64,000 nucleotides of DNA from Anadara kagoshimensis (lineage: Eukaryota; Mollusca; Bivalvia; Arcoida; Arcidae), in NCBI GenBank assembly GCA_021292105.1, contig CM037865.1, forward strand, positions 18,631,033-18,695,032, in the 5' to 3' direction. Below, piece by piece: positions 46,688 through 58,815 of the stretch. Position 1 is the stretch's first letter, and each line of letters opens with the position of its first letter. The position numbers were made by a program, and so were the translations under genes. A model generated the notes under the pieces. It saw only the letters and a list, made by a program, of their open reading frames with translations, was not told the DNA's origin and searched no databases.

Positions 46688-46820
46688 TGTAAATGGACCT
46701 TGGTTCCAATCTAATTTAAAACGATGATTAAAGGTTTCGCCATTATATTATTACATCCAATCCACACTGCTCTAGTTTTATTATTATTAATTTTTAGACC
46801 GGAGAGCAAGGCAAAGTCAT

Positions 46821-47708
46821 CTAAAACATGTAAAGTTTCTTGTAATGATGACTCTGCTCCATCCAGTATGACAGTAGTGTCGTCCGCAAAAAGTGACAGT
46901 TTAAATTCTTCATCACCAATTTTAATACCTTTGATTTTTTATTATTTTTCAGAAGAACAGACAGAATCTCAGCACACATTAAGAATGTGTAAGGTGAAAT
47001 AGGGTCCCCTTGACGACAACCTCTTGTTATACTAAAAAATTCAGAAACAATTCCATTTTGTAGGACTGCTGACTTAATATCTTGTCGAAATATTTTAATC
47101 CATTTTATAAAAGATTCACCAAAATTGAAAAAATCAAGCACTTTATCAATATAATCCCAGGACACTGAATCAAATGCCTTTTCAAAATCAATCATTAAAA
47201 GTAGTCCTGGTATATTTTTTTCCTCTGTATATTGCATTAAGTCATAAATTAGTCTAGTGTTTTCACCTATATATCTACCGCTGATAAATCCTGTCTGATC
47301 TTCTGAAATAATAAACGGTAATACCTTTTTCAATCTTTCAGCTATGCAGCCAGATGCTATTTTATATACAACATTCAACAATGATATTGGTCGCCAGTTT
47401 TTTAGAAACTGCTTTGGTTTGTCCCCTTTCGGTAAACAAGTTATAATACCCTGACGTTGTGTAATTGACAATTTTCCGGTATGAAATCCTTCATTTAGCG
47501 AACGTCTTAAAAAGCTTATTAAGTCGTTATAAAAAAAATTAAAAAATTCAGATGTAAAACCATCTGATCCAGGACTTTTCAAATTTTTCATTTTTCGTAA
47601 AAAAGTATGAATTTCTGTGTTTGTTAATTCTCCCTCCAAACTCTGCTTTTGTTCTTCAGTTAAAATACTTATGTGTTTAATATCTTTAAGTTTACTCTTG
47701 AGATCCAT
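46821..47708 (-). pseudogene. LINE reverse transcriptase segment
   Basis: Contains GSDGFTSEFF, LPKGDKPKQFLKNWRPISLL, motif A MIDFEKAFDSVSW with its catalytic Asp, and motif B RGCRQGDPISPYTFL. The motif C block (FADD) lies just after a frameshift near 46940, in the next frame. Confidence 0.85.
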
Positions 47709-47781
47709 ATCATACTCCTCATTATCTCTGTTATAAAGATTGAAGTAATATTGTTTAGTTTCTGCTAGGATTTCCTTTTGA

Positions 47782-48666
47782 TCAGTAATTATTTCTGGAT
47801 TCTAAACTACAAAAATACTTTGTTGGTTTTTCACCTTCCTCTACCCACCTTGCTTTAGACCTTAACAGAGACCCTTTCATTTTTTCTTTTCTTAATTCCT
47901 CTAAATCTTTCTTTTTATTATTAATTTCATTAATGTTAGAAAAACAGTTACTTTCTAGTCTAGTAATTTCATCAATTATCTGTTTCTCTTTTTGAATGGA
48001 CATTTTTTTACGGTAAGAGGAGTATGATATGGTTTTTCCCCTAATTTCAAGCAAAGCAGTTTCTAAAAATTGTTGATCTGTAATGGTAAATTGAATATCA
48101 TCATTGCTTATTTCATTAATATTTTCTATGTTATAAACAGGCACTACATATTGTATTTTTACATCTTTAATACACTTTTTCACTATATCAATATAGTTTT
48201 TATCTGTTAGTAGGGAATTGTTGAACTTCCAGGGGCCTCTACCTTTAACAAATTCATTTAGTTTTAATGATAAACAAACAGAAGAATGGTCAGACCTATA
48301 ACTAGGATTGATTTTGACATCTACAACCTTGGACAAAAAATTTTCTGACACAAGGAAAAAATCAAGTCTACTTTGTTTTAATGGGTGTTTTTTTCGCCAA
48401 GTATATTTTCTATCTTCTGGATATAGTTCTCTAAAAGGGTCTATGAGATTAAATTCATCTTTCATATTTATTACAACATCTCTTGCTTTTGGATTATTGT
48501 AATGGAGGTAACCAAAAATATCCAGTTCTTGATTCTGAACTAAATTAAAATCACCATTTATGATGCAATATTCATTTTCAAAATCTTGGAGAATTTTTGC
48601 TATATTTGAAAAAAATTGTGGGTTATCCTCATTTGGAGCATATATATTTATCAATGTTACTCTCAT
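47782..48666 (-). pseudogene. LINE APE-type endonuclease segment, N-terminus missing
   Basis: MRVTLINIYAPNED, INGDFNLV, SRLDFFLVS and SDHSSVCLSL are the middle and C-terminal motifs of an APE-like endonuclease. The first catalytic Asn and Glu segments are lost by 5' truncation. A stop follows SLESRNNY because of a frameshift. It shares the EEP superfamily with the array genes but is clearly separate in sequence. Confidence 0.85.
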
Positions 48667-48939
48667 CTTTTCAATAGTCAGGTCAACTGCTATATAATTC
48701 CCATTATTATCTTTTTAAATCCAAATTCTTTAAACCGCTGTCATCATCCGATACCTGGCTTTAATACACGATTTTCAAGACCTTTTCAGCCTTCACTGAC
48801 ACCTTTGGTATAATTATCTATAATAATACGAATATTATCCCCTCTGCTGATAAATATTGTCCTACTAATCTTTCTTTGACTTACTCCAGAGTTAGATAAT
48901 TTTCACGATTTTCTCTCCAAAATATAGCGATATTCATAT

Positions 48940-49400
48940 GTACGTATGACTGCAGTTAACAGGGGATCGAGTGGCCGAAGAGGTGCCGAGGAGCCGAGCG
49001 GCCGAAAAGTTGCCGAGCTGTGGACAGCAGCTGCCGAATAGGTGCCGAGTATAGACCACAAGGGGCCGAGATGTAACTGCCGAGCAGCCGAGATGAGCTG
49101 CCGATTCGGCACTAATTCGGCACTAAAGTGTTAAACTTTCGACAGGCCTACACTGTAGTAGTGACTGTTCTTTCACCAAGCATTCGGCATTCAGAAATGA
49201 ATGTAACGGCGTCCTTCGGACGAGACCTTATAAACGGATGCCCCGTGTTACTGCAAGCACATTAAGTTATTAGGATATCTCCCTGTCCATTGCTCTGAGC
49301 CCACTGAAAGAGTCCAAATTTCTGCCACTTCATCTACAGCTGGTGACGATATGAGTGAAATCTACTTGACGGGGAAGCAAAACACCATTCAATCAATCAA
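48940..49400. repeat. GTGCCGAG minisatellite and SINE body (U3)
   Basis: U3 equivalents of 21800-22262. Confidence 0.6.
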
Positions 49401-49922
49401 TTAGTGTCAATTACTACTACAGTCAAACATGTCTATAAAGGCAACCCAAGGGAACCAGTAAAAGTGGCCTTTATGGGCAGATGGCCTTTATACACAGGTT
49501 TAAATAATATGAATAGGACACAATTCTACTGGACTTTATAAACCTGATGGCCCTTATATAGAGGTTGTATTTAAAGCAGGTTGGACTATACATCAATTGT
49601 GTACTGTTTGCTGGATTAATTATAACTTTTTCCAAAATAATGGTAAATATATATATGACTTGATTATACTTTACCGATAAGTCTGTATAAAATATTCCAG
49701 ATATAAAGTCAATAAATGTAGTTGAATATATACCGTCTTACTATCTTCTCCCTGACGCAGTTTCCTCGGTTTTTTTTATATCTTTTTGAAAAAAATTCTT
49801 CTCTCGTTTTCTTTTTCCGACTATTTCCAGAATAACATCAGCAAAGGGAATTTGTACTCTCGTTTTCTTTTTTTAACTTAATTGCATTATCGTTTATATA
49901 TATCTTTTAACTTTAGCGAAAC
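49401..49922 (+). repeat. GGCCTTTATG repeat and spacer (U3)
   Basis: U3 equivalent of 22270-22640. No gene seen. Confidence 0.5.
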
Positions 49923-50111
49923 AAACCTGTCAAGAGTTTAACACTAGCCTAACGAGTTTGTGCCTCTCGGATTCGAGGAATGTAAGCTATATCTTTTATA
50001 TCTATAGTTCTTCTGCAGTTGCGAGTCACTAAGGCTATCTGTTTCTCGAAAAACACACAGCAGTCGGCTTGGTCTCCTTTTCGTTATAATCTTAGTGTTA
50101 ATTTTCGACAG
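49923..50111. mobile_element. inverted-terminus element, uninterrupted (U3)
   Basis: 189 bp element with AAACCTGTCAAGAGTTTAAC and TAGTGTTAATTTTCGACAG ends. It is the filled/empty counterpart of 32572-33686. Confidence 0.5.
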
Positions 50112-50112
50112 C

Positions 50113-50578
50113 TCATTTTAACACCGACCTAACGAATTAGTGCCGGCTTAGCAACTCATTTAGGCTACATACACAGTACAGACCCGTATAAATTTTAACA
50201 CTGACCTAACGAATTAGCACCGGCTCGGCAACATATACATTAAAGACCCGTCTTAATTTTAACACTGAGCTAACGACTTTGTGCCAGCTGGGCAACTCTA
50301 CAGTACAGACCCGTCTTAATTTTAACATTGAGATAACGACTTTGTGCCGGCTGGGCAACTCTACAGTACAGACCCGTCTTAATTTTAACATTGAGCTAAC
50401 GACTTTGTGCCGGCTGGGCAACTCTACAGTACAGACCCGTCTTAATTTAAACATTGAGCTGACGACTTTGTACCAGCTGGACAACTCTACAGTTCAGATC
50501 CGTCTTATTTTTAACACTGAGCTAACGACTTTGTGCCAGCTGGACAACTCTACAGTACAGACCCGTCTTACTTTTAAC

Positions 50579-50580
<2 letters not shown>
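50113..50580 (+). repeat. 63 bp minisatellite (U3)
   Basis: About seven units, as in U2, with a few private substitutions. Confidence 0.88.
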
Positions 50581-50648
<68 letters not shown>

Positions 50649-50690
50649 TGTGTGTGTGTGTGGGTGTGTGTGTGTGGTGGGTGTGTGTGT
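50581..50690. repeat. compound (GA)n(GT)n microsatellite (U3)
   Basis: GA tract to about 50645, then interrupted GT. Confidence 0.95.
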
Positions 50691-51069
50691 ACACTAAAGT
50701 TTACATATTCATCAAAAAACGCTGTCTTAGCGCTTCTATCCTTAATTGACGTCACGTAACGTTACCTAGCACCAATGTGACAAACAGTCCAAGTATAGCG
50801 CATTGATAAGGTATTAGTATTTTGATATCGCTATTTCAACAAGATTCAATGATGTCATTGATTTCTATTACCAATTCATTTAGTGACATCCCCTATTTTT
50901 TACATCTATTATTAAATTAGGACTATCACATAAGACTGTCACACCTAAATTATATCACCCACGACCACGCTTTACATTACACGACCAAAATAAACATAAA
51001 ATATAACCATTTAATTCTCTATCTCTGAGCACTTTTAATGGTTTTGTGTCTTTTGATATATTTTCAGCA

Positions 51070-51888
51070 ATGGACAAGAAAACTAAACAACCTTTACCGA
51101 AGGCAGAAAAAGAACCAAAGATCACCGCGGCAGCGTGTGCTTATTTTAAACTGCTGATTATGAACGTTGCGGGGCCGAGCGATGGAAAAGGGTCGGCTGA
51201 TCGGCGTAAGCAGACGATCCATGATGTCATTGAAATTGAACATCCAAATCTTATACTATTTCAAGAATTCAGATGGAAAGGCGTTTCGGGGACAACATGG
51301 TCAAAATTTCCTATTGATGATAGATACCAGCTGAGCGGAAACACGGAAGCTAGCCTTTTATATGACTCAAATGAATTTCTGATAAGAGAGTTACCAGCAA
51401 AAACATTGCAAAGTGTTCTGGATGAAATGAAAAGAAAAGATGGCGAAGTCCCAACAGATTTCACACCTCTTCCAAGAATGTGTGCACGGATTGTTGAGTC
51501 AAAAGGTGTTCCTATTAAAACATTTATTTGCGTGTCGTGGCATAGAAGATATTCAAAACATAGTGTTTCAGAACTTATTCAAGAATTTAAAAATACAATG
51601 AAATTCTTCAAAGCTGTTTTATCTAAACTAAAAGGAGACTTGTCTATGATTATAGGTGGAGACTTTAACATCAATATCAAGAAAATCAAAGAATTTGTCA
51701 TTTCTCCCTTTCAGATATATGAATATTCTCCAGCAAAAAGGCGATCTGGAAATATAATAGACTTTTATATCACGACTACCAATCAAGTTTTGAAAGATGT
51801 CCAAGTTTTGGATATTTCAAAAATATCAGAAGCCAAGAATCCGCTGAAAGTACTTGATCACGATCCGGTTAAGGCTTTGTTATATTAA
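51070..51888 (+). CDS. EEP-fold nuclease/phosphatase-like protein, U3 copy
   Basis: Intact 272-residue frame, very close to the U1 copy and keeping every expected catalytic position (Asn32, Glu66, His158, Asp198/Asn200, Asp231, Asp263-His264). Differences are conservative or surface-like (for example SWHRRY for SWHGKY and SKISEAKNP for SQISEAKDP). The 24 bp just before the ATG form an in-frame GTG extension (SFDIFSA), so the ATG is preferred. Two intact copies with the complete active site, against two broken ones, suggest the protein has been under some constraint. The substrate is unknown. Confidence 0.75.
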   Translation: MDKKTKQPLPKAEKEPKITAAACAYFKLLIMNVAGPSDGKGSADRRKQTIHDVIEIEHPNLILFQEFRWKGVSGTTWSKFPIDDRYQLSGNTEASLLYDSNEFLIRELPAKTLQSVLDEMKRKDGEVPTDFTPLPRMCARIVESKGVPIKTFICVSWHRRYSKHSVSELIQEFKNTMKFFKAVLSKLKGDLSMIIGGDFNINIKKIKEFVISPFQIYEYSPAKRRSGNIIDFYITTTNQVLKDVQVLDISKISEAKNPLKVLDHDPVKALLY

Positions 51889-52250
51889 AATGTTTAGGTT
51901 TCATGATATTTTGCTATAGGCAAACAACATTGAACAGTCCACTTGACATGTATCTCTGCTTCTTCATTATTTATTCGATAATCAATTTTTGGCATACTTT
52001 CGGCAACTTTTTCAGACTGTAAACAGTTGTTTACGAACCTTAAAGGACCGAGTGATGGAAAAGGGACGACTGATCGGCGTAAGCAGATGTTCCATGGTGT
52101 CCTTGATATTCAAAATCCAAATCTGTAAAATAAAAAGTGTTATTGAACTAATATTGAGGAGTATTGTCCCCGTTTACTCGAAATTTACACTCCATGCTCG
52201 CGCATATCTCACGAATAACAATTAAGTTTTGAAAGATGTTCAGATTTCAT
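51889..52250 (+). pseudogene. decayed EEP relic (U3)
   Basis: Equivalent of 24276-24640; same deletions, so the relic arose before the large duplications. Confidence 0.7.
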
Positions 52251-52739
52251 GATATTTTGCTATAGGCAAACAACATTGAACTGTCCACTTGACCTTTCAT
52301 TAGATATATCCTTTATCCTATACATGGGTAGTGATATGATTTGCAGTGATATAATACACAGTGCACGACCTTGGAGGATAAAACCGGCATTTCCCCAACT
52401 GTCTTTAACCCTGGATTATAGACTCTACGTACGAATAGGATTTGAAAAAGTGTAAACTTTTTTCCCTATAAATCAATGTACTAGTTCATGATGACTATTT
52501 TCATTAAAGGTCAATCGGACAGGTCAATGCAATATGCCTATACTATTAGTATTATTTCTATTTCATCAGGTAAAAATATTAGTTAGACGCATATCTAAAA
52601 AATCAATAAAAAAATTATTGAAAACATAACATTCAGGTTAGAAGTCATTAATTAAATCAATCATTGGCGATTTTTCAATGAGTATTTGTTACGGGTATAT
52701 ATTACTTGTATATCATTTATGTATTGAATGTGTCCTTTC

Positions 52740-52981
<242 letters not shown>

Positions 52982-53592
52982 GAGCCTTGTTAACTTATGT
53001 GACAATAAGAACTCTAATTATACCAATCATTACACAAATTTAACATTATATGCGTCAATCAATTACAGGATTATTCTGATTTGTTAAACGTTTATGTATT
53101 CGTCTTTAGTAATATATGTATATTACCAAGTCTATTATAATTTTGACATTATTAATAGTTATACTAGTATTTTCATCGAATTAATTTTTTTTAGTTATTA
53201 TCTGTAATACGTGTATATAAACACATAATTTTATCGAATGGTTACTTGTTTACTGGAAGTTTTCTTTGTGTGTTATCTTGACATTTTAGATACACCTATA
53301 ATGATTAGGAAAACAATTCAATCAAGTACGCACATACATGTTTCATAATCGTTATTTTATATTTTAAATACGAGATTAATGATGTTTAAAACATATTAAA
53401 ACATAATAATAGATAAAAACAAAATTGCAATACACATTATAATTTAATTCTCATTACTTTTGTTTTTTTTTTAATTTGTCACAATTATTTTTTTCTTTTT
53501 TAATTATTTTGTCTTAATTTTTAATATATTTTTTATTAATTTTATTTAATTATTTTCTGATATTTGCTGATTGTTATAAATCGATGACTCAA
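52982..53592. other. AT-rich spacer (U3)
   Basis: Equivalent of 25383-26014, with several small deletions. Confidence 0.4.
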
Positions 53593-53925
53593 CTATTTGT
53601 TTCGTTTCAAGCATTTTTTTTGGTCAGATCTTTTCTGTTATTGTTGCATGAAAGGATTGGCTTCCAAGGAAGAGACATAACCGTTTGACATCCTACGACA
53701 TAGTGATGCTAATGTGTTACTTTCTATGGCTATTTTATCATATAATTTTTTTAAGCATCCTATAAATAGAATTATAAGGAATAGAAATTATTTTCTTTTT
53801 GTTTTGGGAGTATGAAAAAATTTGACATTTTGCATAGTGATTTCTCTACGCCATAGTATGGAAGTCTATATGCCTTATTGTTAACTATTGTATTTTACAT
53901 TGTTTTCAGTGATATATCTCTTCAT
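53593..53925 (-). pseudogene. broken small protein gene, minus strand (U3)
   Basis: Third copy of 26015-26342. The LYDKIAIESNT and LASLCRRMSNG blocks survive, but an inserted segment brings a TAA after ANPFMQQ, and the start part carries the same extra base as U2. Confidence 0.35.
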
Positions 53926-54344
53926 TTTCTAAAATTGTTTATTTCTTTTTGTATTTATTTGTTTATTTATTTATCGATTTATTTATCTATTTATTCATGA
54001 AACTGATAAAATAAATACATTTATTACATTTTTAATCATAAAACGAATTATTTATCACATTGTTATTATGTTTTCATTTATTTTGTTACACCAACCTTTA
54101 CTACTATAGCATAACAAGATTACATGTATCCCATTCCATACCTTGTAATAATGTCAAATCTACTTTGTCTGTTAATGGCATACCTACTTAAAACAATCAC
54201 TAACGAAACTACAGCACTACACCATTTGGTACAAACTACCGGCATCTTTTCTGAAACATTATTCAGTTTTAATACCTAGTTTTTCATTTTGGACTCGGTA
54301 ACACACCACAGAAAGGGAATGGATGGTGTCTGGAACATACATTT

Positions 54345-55330
54345 GTTATGGTGGTTGGTTGTGTGGGATTGGTCGGAGCCGTAATCCAAGATGGTTGCCG
54401 TTACTAAAAAATGACTTTTTCACCTGATTCATGGTCTCCGTGCATTTACAAGAAAAACCTTACATCCGATTAAGCTGAAACTTGGTCAGTTGATTTATTG
54501 TGGTGGTGAGTGGTATGGAATTGCTTTACAACCTGATAGCATATCCAAGATGGCCGCTGTTACTTTAAATAGCAAAACCTATAAATGCAAATTATAGCCA
54601 TATTTATGTGCATTTGAAAAAAACCGTACATCTGATTGAGCTGAAACTTGGTCAGTTGATGTTATGATGGTGAGTTGTGTGGGATTGGTTAGAAGCGTAA
54701 TCCAAGATGGTTGCCGTTACTTAAAATAGACTTTTTCACCTGATTCATGGTCTCCGTGCATTTACAAGAAAACCGTACATCCGATTAAGCTGAAACTTGG
54801 TCAGTTGATTTATTGTGGTAGTGAGTGGTATGAAATTGCTTTACAACCTGATAGCATATCCAAGATGGCCGCTGTTACTTTAAATAGCAAAACCTATAAA
54901 TGCAATTATAGCCATATTTATGTACCAATTTTGTTGATTTTGTGTGTGTGCGTGAATAATTTAGTTTCCATTCATTTAAAAGAAAACCAGTCATCCAATT
55001 CAGCTTAAACTTTATCAGTTGGTTTATTGTAGTGGTGAGTGGTATGGGACAGCTTGACAGCCTTATAGCATATCCAAGAAGGCTTCCATTACTATAAATA
55101 GCAAAATGCGATAAAAGCACATTACAGCCTTATTTATGTACCGATTTTGTTGAAATTTAAAAGATAAAAAATAGAACGCGGGTTATTAAAATATATAACA
55201 GGTTTTTCTGTAATGTTTTTAGTTTACCTAATATAGTGTATCTAAAATGGCCACTGTTACTATAAAAAGCAAAAACCTATAAATGGCCATTACAGCCTTG
55301 TTTATGTACTGGTTTTTGTTGAAATTTTAA
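54345..55330 (+). repeat. GTCAGTTGATT-type tandem repeat (U3)
   Basis: Same family as 41080-42160. In U3 the array follows directly on GGAACATACATTTG, so the spacer and TA/CGCG block of U1 and U2 are deleted. Confidence 0.65.
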
Positions 55331-55517
55331 ATATAGAAAAAAAAAAAAACTCGGGGTATTAAACATATTTACCAGTTTTTCAGATTTTTTTTAACTTTTA
55401 TTGTATTCACTGATGTTTACCACTGCGGGGGATAGTGTTCTCTGAACACCTTGTTTTATATTTAATCATATTGACATAAACTTGGTAAAAAGATAACAGT
55501 TCATTTTTAGATACATA

Positions 55518-55522
<5 letters not shown>

Positions 55523-55581
<59 letters not shown>
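55523..55581. repeat. (TA)n microsatellite (U3)
   Basis: TA array where U1 and U2 have only a short ATATATAT. Confidence 0.95.
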
Positions 55582-55584
<3 letters not shown>

Positions 55585-56227
55585 CACTTAGCAGTTTCTA
55601 TACAGATGAATCAAGATAAGGTCTCGATCTAAGGTATGTTAATAGATGTTTCAAAATATATTGTTTTCATATTTTGAGTTGATAGATATTTTTATTATAC
55701 ACCGCGATTCACTTTCCCGCGAATTCTATTTATTGATATCACTGATTTGGGTTAAGTCTTGAATAAATAGTTAAATATTTCGTCATTTAACTGTTAAACT
55801 GTTTTGAAATGGTTCATATATAGTTGATATGAATACCAAAACTTTGCACGACACACTGAATTATAAGTGGTAACGCATTATAATTGGTTGGTCGTGCAAA
55901 ATGTAAGTATTCATATTGGCTATGATGGCCATTTTAAAATAGAGCAATTGTTATATTTCATTACAATGTTTTAATTGCGGAATTCATTTTGAGGGTTTAT
56001 TTGCGTTCAATTTTGTGATTATATTTTTGAGCGTTTCGACCAAATAGTCCACAAAAACAAAACAAGTATTTTGTTCTTTAACATGTGATAATACATATGA
56101 TATTCTTATATGAAAATTATGAAAACAAATTCAATAACTAAAAATAAATAATTTAGACATGAGTATATTTTTACAACAATATACATTTATTGTGATATCT
56201 TAGGGGAAACATCAAGAAATTATATTA

Positions 56228-56260
56228 AGTGATATCACGAAATATATTTAGTGATATCGC
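56228..56260. promoter_or_regulatory. paired GTGATATCRC palindromes, 22 bp apart
   Basis: AGTGATATCAC at 56228 and AGTGATATCGC at 56250. Confidence 0.5.
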
Positions 56261-56423
56261 TAATATGCGACAAAATACTAAATAAATAATAAGAATGGTA
56301 CGTCAAAGATATTTATACTGTCATTATATGAATAAAAAAATAACAAAATCAACATTTGATTCTGCAACTTTGCTTTGTTACAGTTCGATGAGTAAACAAT
56401 TTTATTTTGACATAATTTTAGCA

Positions 56424-56610
56424 ATGGTCAGAAAAACTAAGAAAAAAACAAAAGAACAAAACGGCACAAAAATACAATTCATCCTTAATATCTTCATCTT
56501 CCTCATGGGACGACTGTACAGATTCTGACAGCTCCAAAGATTTTGACAGCTCCATAGATTATTACAGCTCGGTTTTGCAGGCTGGTATGTTTAAGTACAA
56601 ACCATGTTAA
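56424..56610 (+). pseudogene. SD-repeat protein copy 9 (type 1), frameshifted
   Basis: The conserved start is followed by a shortened lysine stretch and a shifted frame. The MARKY ATG has become ACGGCA, so no internal rescue start exists. The type 1 end (VLQAGMFKYKPC) can still be read in another frame to 56610. The leader has ATTTTAG for ATTTCAG. Confidence 0.6.
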
Positions 56611-56666
56611 ATTTAGTGTCTACTGAGTTTGTGATATCCTAGGAGAAACATCAACAAATTATATTT

Positions 56667-56699
56667 AGTGATATCGCCAATTCTATTTAGTGATATCAC
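56667..56699. promoter_or_regulatory. paired GTGATATCRC palindromes, 22 bp apart
   Basis: AGTGATATCGC at 56667 and AGTGATATCAC at 56689, before the SD start at 56864. Confidence 0.5.
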
Positions 56700-56863
56700 T
56701 AAATATGTAACAAAAGACAGAATAAATAATAAAAACGGTACGCCAAAAATATTTATACTGTCATTATATAAATAAAACAATAACAAAATAAGCATTTCAT
56801 TCTGCAACTTCGTTTTATAACAGTTCGATGAGTAAACAATTTTATTTTGACATAATTTCAGCA

Positions 56864-57094
56864 ATGGTCAGAAAAACTAAGAAAAAGAAGAAACAAAAAA
56901 ACAAAATGGCACGAAAATACAGATCACCCTCAATATCTCCATCTTCTTCAGGGGATGACTACACAGCTTATGACAGCTCTACAGATTCTGACAGTTCCCC
57001 AGGTAATGACAGCTCGAATTTGCAGTCTGGTATGTTTCAGTACAAACCATGTAAAATTTCCGACCCGCTAAACTTTACTATCTTTCATGCCTAG
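56864..57094 (+). CDS. SD-repeat protein copy 10 (type 2)
   Basis: Intact 76-residue frame. Lysine cluster, MARKYRSPSISPSSSGDD linker, only about three divergent Asp/Ser units (AYDSSTDSDSSPGNDSS), then LQSGMFQYKPCKISDPLNF. It is the most diverged intact copy and shows the gene tolerates a very short repeat. An upstream in-frame ATG at 56828 (MSKQFYFD) is possible, but that extension is not kept in all copies. Confidence 0.5.
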   Translation: MVRKTKKKKKQKNKMARKYRSPSISPSSSGDDYTAYDSSTDSDSSPGNDSSNLQSGMFQYKPCKISDPLNFTIFHA

Positions 57095-57522
57095 ATCCAC
57101 AGAAAAATTAAATCTAGTAGTTTCATGAATGAATCTGTTCGGTTGCCTTCCGATAAAATTATCAGCTGGCAATTGGCGCATCGAAAACATTTAACCTTGT
57201 GTTACATAAAAACCTTAAGCCTATCCAACATTAATTTGTTTAGATCACAGCATTCGTAAAACATGCCACTATATAATTATACAAACAATATAGAAAAGAT
57301 ATAAATATTTATAAATATATGAGTATATGGAAACATTGCGTATCAGTCATCTAGGACATCGGAACTGGGGTTTTATTATTATGGCCATTCATTTCCGGTC
57401 CACCCCTCCCATAAAATTCCTTTGGTCACCATTTAAGCTATATTTTAGGTGAAATATATCCTTTTCAACCCTCTCGCATACTCATTTCTAAAATAATGTA
57501 CACGCTAGTTTAAGTGTGATTT
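57095..57522. other. end of the array (U4) and spacer
   Basis: Homology to the other units continues through CATGAATGAATCTGTTCGG and fades near 57300. The rest holds no recognised feature. Confidence 0.5.
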
Positions 57523-57621
57523 AGTGATATCACGAATTCTATTTAGTAATATCATGAATTCTTTTAAGTGATATCATGAATTCTTTTAAGTGATATCACA
57601 GATTCTGTTTAGTGATATCGC
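57523..57621. promoter_or_regulatory. array of five GTGATATCAC-like palindromes at 22 bp steps
   Basis: AGTGATATCAC (57523), AGTAATATCAT (57545), AGTGATATCAT (57567), AGTGATATCAC (57589) and AGTGATATCGC (57611) are spaced exactly 22 bp, with AATTCT-like linkers. It lies about 245 bp upstream of the truncated EEP copy. The step of about two helical turns puts all sites on one DNA face, as for cooperative binding by a dimeric protein. That role is inference. Confidence 0.6.
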
Positions 57622-57829
57622 TAATTCTAATTCTGTTTTGTGTGACATTACTATATAACTATCACAATACCGAACACAAAGTGAAACGGCTCGGTATAAA
57701 TGTTTACATTGGCAGAATCTGAATCAAGAAAATGCTAAATCAGGCGAACAAAATAAGCATTTTATATTAACATTTAGATTCTGTCTGCATCTCTGCTTCG
57801 TCATTGTTTATTTAATAATCAAATTTATT

Positions 57830-58039
57830 TTGACATACTTTCAGCACCTTTTTCAGTCTGTTGGAATGAATGTTGCCGGAGGAAGCGATGGAAAAGGGTC
57901 GGCTGATCGGCGTAAACAGACGATCCATGATGTTATTGAAATTGAACATCCAAATCTTATATTGTTTCAAGAATTCAGATGGAAAGGCATTTCGGGGAAA
58001 ACTTGGTCAAAATTTCCTATCGATACCAAAACATACCAG
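57830..58039 (+). pseudogene. EEP-fold protein, truncated fourth copy
   Basis: The leader TTTTGACATACTTTCAGCAC leads to MNVAGGSDGKGSADRRKQTI and on through FQEFRWKG (Glu66 equivalent) to FPID, then TYQL, where a palindromic element starts. The N-terminal 30 residues of the other copies are absent and nothing after about residue 88 follows the element. Its leader is the most SD-like of the EEP copies and it has the best palindrome array. Confidence 0.75.
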
Positions 58040-58140
58040 CTATGGGGTCATAGATAAAATCATTTGGTGCACGCAGAATAAAACCGCAGAGCGGTGTATG
58101 AATACGCGTGCACCAAATAAATTTATCTATGATCCCATAG
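58040..58140. mobile_element. palindromic MITE-like element inside EEP
   Basis: Inverted arms of about 34 bp (TGGGGTCATAGATAAAATCA on the left) are flanked by TA on each side. The centre AAACCGC-AGA-GCGGTGT lies within GTGCA...TGCAC, like the element at 4744-4896, although the arms are unrelated. Confidence 0.65.
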
Positions 58141-58589
58141 ATAGAAAAAAATAACAATCATTCCTTATAATTAAATTCAAAAATAAGTTCAAGATTCATA
58201 ACATTCATGTAATCTTTTACTGAATTATACTCATGAAACAAAAAAACAGTGCATTAAAAAGGCGCTTTAATCTAGAAGCGGAACACAACTGATTCCCAAT
58301 TACAACTGCCGGTAGCTAGCCTTGCATGGAAATTTTCTGCCCAATATGACATCATGTAAACAATACGTCAATGACGTCATCGGAGAAATAAAAAAGTAGT
58401 CCCGGCATGCTTAGAAAAATTTGATTGATTTTCTTCATCAATGTGCTTTTCAACAAGTAAGGTCGGCTGCTTCAAAAGCGTTAGAACACCCTGTCTAGTT
58501 ATCTACATCAGCCGCTTGCGAGTTCAAAATTAGAATTGAAAAGAAGATAGAAGTATGTAACGTAAAAAATATGCATATAATGTTTAATA
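58141..58589. other. spacer
   Basis: A CRE-like TGACGTCA lies near 58372. Otherwise nothing recognised. Confidence 0.35.
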
Positions 58590-58815
58590 CAAAGACGGTA
58601 TCAATATTATTGTAATGAAGGTCTTGACAGTTTTCGAAGGCGTTTTTAAGCCTAAGCTATACCCGAGTCATCAAATTGTTTAAAAGCAATTTGCTCTGTT
58701 CACATAATAAGAACAAGCTTTACCATAACATATTTAATGTTAATTGATATACCATATGCAGGAGAAGCAATTAAATTTCTGCGTAATAAAGAAAGTTGAC
58801 AGTACATGTTTTATC
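58590..58815 (-). pseudogene. Penelope-like element remnant (C-terminal region)
   Basis: Parallels 32860-33060 nearly block by block: TTTTAAGCCTAAGC, GAGTCATCAAATTG, AACAAGCTTTACCAT, ATATGCAGGAGAAGC and GAAAGTTGACAGT. Many stops. Confidence 0.6.

Larger units (their letters stand above)
44707..48717 (-). mobile_element. 5'-truncated L1/Tx1-type LINE
   Basis: The insertion is flanked by a 14 bp target duplication with one mismatch (AATCCTAATTCTTT at 44693-44706, AATCCAAATTCTTT at 48718-48731). A short poly(A), seen as T on the plus strand at 44704-44710, marks its 3' end. Minus-strand order: partial endonuclease, reverse transcriptase, C-terminal zinc knuckle, 3' UTR with GT and TA microsatellites. 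The 5' end begins inside the endonuclease domain. U2 holds the empty site near 31370. Frameshifts near 47795 and 46940 make it inactive. Confidence 0.88.

Noticed and set aside
57523..57621. CRISPR array
   Set aside because: 22 bp periodicity with near-identical linkers and a eukaryotic context; there are no unique spacers.
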